Under the pieces are notes generated by a model. It was not told where the DNA came from. It searched no databases and saw only the letters and a program-made list of their open reading frames with translations. A program made the position numbers and the translations under genes. This document shows, piece by piece, positions 34,338 to 39,157 of a stretch of 39,157 nt of DNA (its first letter is position 1; every line of letters begins with the position of its first letter). Origin of the DNA: Sulfurimonas sp. GTDB lineage: Bacteria; Campylobacterota; Campylobacteria; Campylobacterales; Sulfurimonadaceae. The DNA lies in the NCBI RefSeq assembly GCF_014859695.1, contig NZ_JACUTS010000015.1, positions 1 to 39,157 of the forward strand. Reading direction: 5' to 3'.

Positions 34338-34401
34338 TTTTTTACTTTTTGAAATCTTCTACATTACCCTAAAAACCTTTGTTGTGAGGAATCACTAAAA
34401 A

Positions 34402-34446
34402 TCTCTATTATATATTATATTATAGAGAAGAGAGTCTCTATTATAT
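34402..34446. other. AT-rich candidate unwinding region of the origin
   Basis: Just beyond the iterons lies TCTCTATTATAT twice (34402-34413 and 34435-34446). The first is part of an inverted repeat with ATAGAGA at 34422-34428. The stretch is nearly pure A/T. It is positioned as the duplex unwinding element of an iteron origin. No convincing DnaA box is seen; TTATTCACT at 34105-34113 is the closest. Confidence 0.45.
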
Positions 34447-34500
34447 CTCTACGCAGTCATTTTTGAAAATGCTTGTTTTTATAAAAACTAAGTATACCTC

Positions 34501-34522
34501 ATAATTTTCTGAAGAAAATTAT
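34501..34522. other. Hairpin in the origin region
   Basis: A perfect 9-bp stem ATAATTTTC / GAAAATTAT with a four-base loop. The stretch 34447-34690 otherwise holds no gene that I can support. It may be a single-strand initiation or termination structure. Confidence 0.35.
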
Positions 34523-34636
34523 TCCACCCTCCGATTATTTTTCTTTTCGAAACAAGTTTCTCATTGAAAAATATATCGTTCCCCCTATTTATATTTTTAA
34601 TGCCCTGCAGCAAAACTTATATCTATTCATATTTTT

Positions 34637-34656
34637 TCCACCTCTAAAGAGGTGGA
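34637..34656. terminator. Hairpin upstream of rep, possible terminator
   Basis: A perfect 9-bp stem TCCACCTCT / AGAGGTGGA with a two-base loop, followed on the plus strand by TGATTCCTTTT. It is GC-richer than its surroundings. It could stop read-through into rep, or belong to an antisense RNA control of the kind found in plasmids. The tail is a weak U tract. Confidence 0.4.
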
Positions 34657-34690
34657 TGATTCCTTTTAATCTAGGAGTGATTTTCTTATA

Positions 34691-34741
34691 TTTTTTTAAA
34701 AATACCTTTTTTTTTGACTTAGTATAAAAAAGACTTAAAAT
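34691..34741 (+). promoter_or_regulatory. rep promoter with inverted half-iteron operator
   Basis: An inverted half-iteron ATACCTTTTT (34702-34711) runs into -35 TTGACT (34714-34719); after 16 bases comes -10 TAAAAT (34736-34741). The half site is the reverse complement of the AAAAAGGTAT part of the iterons. Rep proteins of this family commonly repress their own promoter through such inverted copies. Nearly the same 28 bases recur after rep. Confidence 0.75.
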
Positions 34742-34768
34742 AGTTTATATAACAAATAAGGATTTAAA

Positions 34769-35794
34769 ATGAATATTTCAAACGGAGATTATGCGAAAAG
34801 CAATAAACTAATAAATAGAATGGATTATATGGACGAAAAAAACAATAAGGTATCAATTACATTAAAAGAAGAAAAACTATTGGAATACTTCTTCTATTCA
34901 CTTCAAAAAAGACATATTATTCGTAAAGAGATAAAAAAAGAAGATTTTTTTTGGACTAGTAAAGGAGTTTTTCATTTTAGTTTAAATGAAGAAGAGAATA
35001 GAACTGAACATCTTTTTTTAAAGACCGAAGAAGGAAATGTTAGTTTCGTTGATTTTGAAATGGATGTTAGACATTTAAAAAAGTTTATGAGAGTTGAAGA
35101 AGGAAATTATATTCAAGACCTTGAAGAAGTCTTAGGAAAATTATTTACTAAAAAAGTAGTTTATATTAGAACTACAAAAGACAGCATTGAAAATAGAAAT
35201 GTTTCTCCTCTTAAAAACTTTGTTATTAAAAAAATGAATGTAGAGAAAAAATATAGATGTAATGTTTCTATAGATGTTGAATTTTTATATTTAGCAATTT
35301 TTCAAAATGGTCAATTTACTCCTCTAAACATAAATATTGTTAAAAATCTTCGTTCTAAATATTCATTAAGAATATATCAAGAAATAGAAAAAGCATTGAG
35401 TTTGAGACACGAAAATTTAACTTTGAGAAGCTTAAAATCCATGAATGATTTTTTTGGAACTACTCATATTATAAAATCTAAAATGGATCAAATTATTCTA
35501 AGAACTAAACAAGAGCTGTTATTAAATAAAATGTATTCATTCAAATATGAAGTTTATCAAAATGATAGTAAAGAATGGGTATTCAAAATCACAGATATTA
35601 TAAAATTATTTGAAAATGACATTATATTTGATTATATATACAATTATTTAGATTTTAGACTATTGACACCAGAGATGCAGGAAGTGTTCAAATTAGAGTA
35701 TTCAAATGACTATTTGGAAATGATTGATATTGATTCGAAAGAGATTAAAACTGCTACTTCAAGAACGACACATATTCAAAGAAAGCAAAACTAA
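34769..35794 (+). CDS. Rep_3/RepB-family plasmid replication initiator
   Basis: A 341-residue initiator that should bind the iterons and open the origin. It has two winged-helix domains: WH1 around residues 20-150 and WH2 from about 170, with the family's recognisable NLRSKYSLRIYQEIEKAL and SLKSMNDFFG helices. AAGG lies before the ATG at 34769. The upstream promoter carries inverted half-iterons, so autoregulation is likely. An intact initiator in a chromosomally inserted element is notable. The host factor interface is unknown. Confidence 0.85.
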   Translation: MNISNGDYAKSNKLINRMDYMDEKNNKVSITLKEEKLLEYFFYSLQKRHIIRKEIKKEDFFWTSKGVFHFSLNEEENRTEHLFLKTEEGNVSFVDFEMDVRHLKKFMRVEEGNYIQDLEEVLGKLFTKKVVYIRTTKDSIENRNVSPLKNFVIKKMNVEKKYRCNVSIDVEFLYLAIFQNGQFTPLNINIVKNLRSKYSLRIYQEIEKALSLRHENLTLRSLKSMNDFFGTTHIIKSKMDQIILRTKQELLLNKMYSFKYEVYQNDSKEWVFKITDIIKLFENDIIFDYIYNYLDFRLLTPEMQEVFKLEYSNDYLEMIDIDSKEIKTATSRTTHIQRKQN

Positions 35795-35846
35795 TTTTTT
35801 TAAAAATACCTTTTTTTTTTGACAAGGTATTTTTATTTTATAAAAT
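35795..35846 (+). promoter_or_regulatory. Second Rep-type promoter after rep, driving the small-gene operon
   Basis: A repeat of the rep promoter starts directly after the rep stop codon. It has the inverted half-iteron ATACCTTTTT (35806-35815), -35 TTGACA (35819-35824), 16 bases, and -10 TAAAAT (35841-35846). The spacer adds a direct half site AAGGTAT (35824-35830), so ATACCTT and AAGGTAT form an inverted repeat over the -35 box. Confidence 0.75.
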
Positions 35847-35874
35847 ATATGAATATGACAATAAAGGATTTAAA

Positions 35875-36168
35875 GTGAAAAATGAAAAGTTAAAAGATTT
35901 TAAAAATATGTTGATTAAAAGATTAGAAAATAGAACAAAAATATTAAATGAAAAAACAAGTGAATTAAACGAATTAAAAAAAGATAATGAATATATCAAA
36001 GGTTATTTAACTTGTCAAATAAACACATTAAAAAGTGATTTAGACACTATAAAAAATGACATTGAAATTATTAAATTATTAGAGAAACAAAATCAAATTC
36101 AAGTAAGAGAAATGAACGGGAATTTAAGAATTTTAGATTGTAAAGAATTTAAAATAGAGGTTTTATAA
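35875..36168 (+). CDS. Small coiled-coil protein
   Basis: A 97-residue, highly charged protein predicted to be a long helix or coiled coil (RLENRTKILNEKTSELNELK, then SDLDTIKNDIEIIKLLEKQ) with a short beta-like C-terminus. It starts GTG 35875 with AAGGA at good spacing and is the first gene behind the Rep-type promoter. Its stop overlaps the ATG of the next small gene by one base. The role is unknown; a regulatory, partition or accessory function would fit the context but nothing proves it. Confidence 0.6.
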   Translation: MKNEKLKDFKNMLIKRLENRTKILNEKTSELNELKKDNEYIKGYLTCQINTLKSDLDTIKNDIEIIKLLEKQNQIQVREMNGNLRILDCKEFKIEVL

Positions 36169-36308
36169 TGATTGAAAATTTTTTAATAAATTATTTATTT
36201 TGGATTGAAAATAACTTCTATTTATTTATGTTTATAAATTTAGTTTCGTTTATTGGTTGTGTTATTTTTTTTAAAGAGTTCTTGAAGAAAAGAAGAAAAA
36301 ATGATTGA
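36168..36308 (+). CDS. Tiny membrane protein of the mobile element
   Basis: A 46-residue product with a hydrophobic centre (NNFYLFMFINLVSFIGCVIF) and a strongly basic C-terminus (KEFLKKRRKND), thus one membrane helix with its tail in the cytoplasm. It starts at ATG 36168, overlapping the previous stop (TAATG) by one base. Its end overlaps the next ATG by 8 bp (ATGATTGA). Coupling on both sides makes it convincing despite its size. I know no relative; small phage or plasmid membrane proteins look like this. Confidence 0.6.
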   Translation: MIENFLINYLFWIENNFYLFMFINLVSFIGCVIFFKEFLKKRRKND

Positions 36309-36621
36309 TTTGATAGATATAAATCTCTTTAATTTCATTGATTTTGATTTTACAAATATTTTAATTGAAGAAAAAAAAGAAGATTGGTGGAAAGAAAAAA
36401 TGTTCAAGTGGATAGAAGATTTCGGACAAAGATTTTTTGATAAAAAAATTTGGTTTATTCCCGATTTCATCGTCGATTTAGTTAAATCTTTTTTAGGATT
36501 GATTTTATTTATTTTTGGAATTGTTGTTGTTTTTTTTCTTATTTCTTTAAGTCCATTTATCTACACTGTTTATAAACTTTTTAGAATGATAAAACCAAAG
36601 AAAACAGATATAACGAATTAA
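36301..36621 (+). CDS. Membrane protein with amphipathic N-terminus
   Basis: A 106-residue protein. The first 70 residues are acidic and tryptophan/phenylalanine-rich (KKEDWWKEKMFKWIEDFG); the C-terminal part is a long hydrophobic stretch (FLGLILFIFGIVVVFFLISL), then a basic end. It is coupled to the tiny membrane gene by an 8-bp overlap. The three-gene set (coiled coil, tiny membrane protein, this protein) may form a complex. No toxin, lysis or secretion motif is recognised, though immunity, exclusion or holin-like roles cannot be excluded. Confidence 0.6.
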   Translation: MIDLIDINLFNFIDFDFTNILIEEKKEDWWKEKMFKWIEDFGQRFFDKKIWFIPDFIVDLVKSFLGLILFIFGIVVVFFLISLSPFIYTVYKLFRMIKPKKTDITN

Positions 36622-36798
36622 AAGAGAAAGAGAGTATCAAGCAGGAAAAAGGTATTACTCGGTTGCCCTACGGGAAACACGATAATACAAGGGGGAACTA
36701 CTTTTGACAAAGGGTCTTTTATGGCAAAAAAACTATTAGTTATTTTTCTTTTGATTTATTTTTTATAATTTATAAGAATAAAAATTAAAAGGATTAAA
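36622..36798 (+). other. Candidate transfer origin (oriT) and promoter region for mobilization genes
   Basis: A 177-bp gene-free gap just before the mobilization genes. It contains a half-iteron AAAAAGGTAT (36646-36655), then an imperfect hairpin GTTGCCC-TAC-GGGAAAC (36662-36678), and GC-rich bases unlike the surroundings. A nick site next to a hairpin, close to the accessory and relaxase genes, is the usual oriT layout. A possible -10 TATAAT lies near 36765. No known nick sequence can be matched with certainty. Confidence 0.4.
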
Positions 36799-37263
36799 AT
36801 GAAATATGATACTGAAAGAAAGAGATTTACTTTTAAGACAGAAATAGCGGAGATATTAGAGAGAGAAGCAAAGAAAGTTTTAAAGACTGAAAGCGAATTC
36901 ATAGAGGATTTAATTTATAAAAATTCAGTCGAGAGAGATAATCGCTTATCAAATAAAATAGCAAGAGATACAGAAAATTTAATGTTATTAAACATATTAA
37001 ATAAAGAAGATTTAAGTGAATTATCTATTGAAGAGATATATAAAAAATGTAATGTTATAAACAATGACAAGAAAATCTATCTTGCTGAAAAAAGAAGCAA
37101 AGAAGTAGGATTTTATAAAGAAGTTAAAAAAATTGTAAATGCTGAAAACTTTGAAGAACTTATTGATAACTTGAAAAAAAGTGACAAAGATTATTTAAAA
37201 CAATTAAGATTATTTGGTGCTGTATTTAAAGAATTAAATCTATTGGTGAAAAAGTATGAGTAA
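36799..37263 (+). CDS. Mobilization accessory protein, MobC-like, possible ribbon-helix-helix
   Basis: A 154-residue protein whose start (RKRFTFKTEIAEILEREAKK) resembles a ribbon-helix-helix DNA-binding fold with a beta strand followed by helices. The remainder is helical and charged. Its place directly before the relaxase, with an 8-bp overlap (ATGAGTAA), is the usual location of relaxosome accessory proteins that bind oriT and help nicking. AAAGGA lies six bases before ATG 36799. The name rests mainly on position; sequence similarity to MobC was not established. Confidence 0.55.
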   Translation: MKYDTERKRFTFKTEIAEILEREAKKVLKTESEFIEDLIYKNSVERDNRLSNKIARDTENLMLLNILNKEDLSELSIEEIYKKCNVINNDKKIYLAEKRSKEVGFYKEVKKIVNAENFEELIDNLKKSDKDYLKQLRLFGAVFKELNLLVKKYE

Positions 37264-39088
37264 GAATTTTAAAAATGGTTTTAAAGCTCGTGAGAGTTTA
37301 AATCTTAAAAATGTTAAAACTGTATTTAAAGACATGCAGAAATCTTACGAGGGAGCAAATAAGACAAGACTTGTTAAATATATTCAAAAAGAAGATAATG
37401 TTTTTCAATCTGATAAATCTATTGAGAAAATGAATTTAAAGCACTTTATAATTTCTCCAATTGAACCAGAGCTGTATAAGAAACTTACAAAAGAGCAAAA
37501 GAAACAAGTTCAAGAAGTAACAAAGGAATGGACACATAAAACATTTAATAAATGGGGTTATATCGCGGGGATAGAAGATAATGAAAACAAAAGCGGTTTA
37601 GGTGTTAAAGAAGGGTTTCATGTTCACGCAGGAGTAAATGATAAATATTCAATAAAAGGAAGCATCGACTTATTAAGATTGAGAGAGGGGTTAGTTAGGG
37701 ATTTATCTGAAAAATTACCTATTTCGATAAGAAAAAAACTTGGTTTGAAGAACAAAAAAGAAAGACAACAAGAAAAAAATGAAAGTAATTCTAAAAAACA
37801 AAAGTTCAATCATTTAAATAAAGTTAAAAATTCTGCTGAATATCAAAAAGAGATGTCAACTATTAAAGATATGACTGGTCAAATATCTAATATTTTTAAA
37901 GTCATGAATTTTCATAATGAAAAAAAAGAAGAGCTATCTGAAATACATAAATTGGATAAACACCATATTCTGAAAAAACAAGAACCTCTAAAAAATGAAA
38001 TTGAACATTATAATAAATCAATAAAAAAAAGAGATGATGACATTGAATATATTGAGAAAAATATTTCTCAAAAAGATGAGCGGATAGGACAAGTTGAAAG
38101 TTATTACAATAATGAAATCAAACATTTAAAGTATTTCTTAGAAGACGAAGAAAGTAGTTTAAATTTTTATGCTGATGGGCAACATTCATTTTTTAAGAAG
38201 CTTATGAAAGATAAAAAAAAGGATGGTCAAATTTCAACTGCTGAATTTTTAGGACAAGTTGCTAGAAATAAATCTTATTGGAAAATGATAAAAGACGATA
38301 AGAGAAAAGAGCATGAAAATTATGTTAAATACAAACAAGAGCAAATGAAATCTGAAATAAAAGGTATTGAAAAGGATATCAAATTATTTGAATCTGATAA
38401 AAATTTATTGCGTAGATTAAAAGATTCAGATAATAAATCATTGAATATATCTCGTAAAGAGTATAAATCAACTAATGAAGAAATGACTAATCATTTAGAT
38501 ATTTTTAATGAGAATATAAATGAAATTACTGAAAAATTAAAAGTTTTTCAACAGGCTAAAACTGAAATGAGTGAAAAGAAAAAACAATCTATTAATAAAA
38601 AGAAAGATATGATTGAACAAGCTTTAAATTATGAAGATACACAATATCATAAGAAAAACCACATTGTGGACGGTTTTGCAGACGATATATCAGAAAAAGC
38701 AAAATTAAAAATTAGAACTGCTAGTGGAGAACATAAAGATGGTTTTCATTTTAATGAAACAAATCAAGAAATTCATATCCCTTATAGAAAAAATAATCAA
38801 GAAATTAGAGGAACTGTAATATTTGCTAATCTTGTTCGTTTAGTTAAAGAACAAACTAATTTATCAAAAGCTGAAATTATTGATATGTATGACGAAAAAA
38901 CATTATTAAGACAACTAAAAGAAGTGATGAAAGAAGATAGAAAAATCAACAAAGTATCTATTCCAAACCTACGAACATTAGAAGAAGCACTTGCTAAATG
39001 TTATAACATAGAGATAGAACAAGAGAACACCTATGAATATATTACTAAATCAGAAGAAGAGGAAGATTATTCGTATATGGGTATGTAA
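37256..39088 (+). CDS. MOBP-like relaxase
   Basis: A 610-residue protein that should nick oriT and lead the strand during conjugation. The first 150 residues resemble MOBP relaxases such as RP4 TraI: candidate motif I tyrosine Tyr42 in RLVKYIQKED, His63 in LKHFIISP, and the histidine motif at 122-124 (GFHVHAGVN). The extra upstream His/Asp of motif III seen in RP4 is missing. Residues about 200-480 are a long, very charged coiled coil. A compact C-terminal domain follows (KLKIRTASGEHKDGFHF, RGTVIFANLVRLV). No primase or helicase is apparent. The size and coiled coil are unusual for the family. Confidence 0.68.
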   Translation: MSKNFKNGFKARESLNLKNVKTVFKDMQKSYEGANKTRLVKYIQKEDNVFQSDKSIEKMNLKHFIISPIEPELYKKLTKEQKKQVQEVTKEWTHKTFNKWGYIAGIEDNENKSGLGVKEGFHVHAGVNDKYSIKGSIDLLRLREGLVRDLSEKLPISIRKKLGLKNKKERQQEKNESNSKKQKFNHLNKVKNSAEYQKEMSTIKDMTGQISNIFKVMNFHNEKKEELSEIHKLDKHHILKKQEPLKNEIEHYNKSIKKRDDDIEYIEKNISQKDERIGQVESYYNNEIKHLKYFLEDEESSLNFYADGQHSFFKKLMKDKKKDGQISTAEFLGQVARNKSYWKMIKDDKRKEHENYVKYKQEQMKSEIKGIEKDIKLFESDKNLLRRLKDSDNKSLNISRKEYKSTNEEMTNHLDIFNENINEITEKLKVFQQAKTEMSEKKKQSINKKKDMIEQALNYEDTQYHKKNHIVDGFADDISEKAKLKIRTASGEHKDGFHFNETNQEIHIPYRKNNQEIRGTVIFANLVRLVKEQTNLSKAEIIDMYDEKTLLRQLKEVMKEDRKINKVSIPNLRTLEEALAKCYNIEIEQENTYEYITKSEEEEDYSYMGM

Positions 39089-39134
39089 TACGCCATTGTG
39101 ACGTTCACGGCTGATTCATACAAAGGAATAAAAA

Positions 39135-39157
39135 ATGCTTTATAGGGAGCATGAAAG
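39135..39157 (+). CDS. Start of a further gene, cut by the window edge
   Basis: ATG at 39135 is preceded by AAAGGA eight bases upstream and opens a frame (MLYREHE) that continues past the last base. It follows the relaxase by 46 bp and could be the next mobilization gene. Too little is present for any function. Confidence 0.35.

Noticed and set aside
36240-36470. 76-codon frame on the minus strand
   Set aside because: It is antisense to two coupled small genes on the plus strand, which have better starts and membrane-protein features.

Overview
The window looks like chromosomal DNA of a Campylobacterota bacterium, most like Sulfurimonas or a relative. The signs are the AT-rich coding style, frequent TTG/GTG starts, the flgB-flgC-fliE-ftsI order known from Campylobacter, a PgbA-like protein, a GGN10GC sigma-54 promoter before flgB and a Csd3-like M23 peptidase. 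The assignment rests on gene content only.

Region 1 (1-30549) is ordinary, tightly packed core genome. It holds trpS, a five-heme cytochrome c, argF, hemB, ribA-rsmG and small companions, a membrane sensor plus GGDEF/EAL pair that looks like one gene split by an internal deletion, alr and aguA back to back, a TonB-dependent receptor with a CxxxM plug motif, ispG-dnaB-comEC, a YihY-type membrane protein, a GlcD-like FAD oxidase, a PgbA-like protein, an M23 peptidase, a NUDIX hydrolase, priA, a DUF2442 protein, three tandem pilin-like genes, flgB-flgC-fliE-ftsI, panC and prfB. Many convergent genes overlap at their 3' ends. Several families of small palindromic repeats are scattered here: a 263-bp two-armed element before trpS, three short hairpins around the pilin genes, one element between fliE and ftsI, and two inside the priA reading frame.

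Region 2 (about 30600-39157, running off the right edge) is visibly more AT-rich and is a mobile element. A 131-bp multi-hairpin element lies at its left side, followed by a tyrosine recombinase, a cytosine-C5 methyltransferase convergent with a probable restriction endonuclease, and a decayed 3' end of a second recombinase gene. Then come a plasmid-type origin with four 18-bp iterons, a Rep_3/RepB-type initiator, three small coupled genes (one coiled coil, two membrane proteins), a candidate transfer origin, a small accessory protein and a MOBP-like relaxase. I read this as an integrated mobilizable plasmid that can be excised or integrated (recombinase), replicated (Rep and iterons), transferred with help (relaxase) and stabilised by restriction-modification. 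No coupling protein or type IV secretion gene is visible.

The most unusual feature is the Rep control circuit. The promoter of rep and the promoter just after the rep stop codon are near-identical copies, both built on inverted half-iterons overlapping the -35 box. A further half-iteron lies before the mobilization genes. This suggests that one initiator protein could coordinate replication, the small membrane-gene operon and mobilization. The right end of the element, any attachment-site pair and any transfer genes further right are outside the window.
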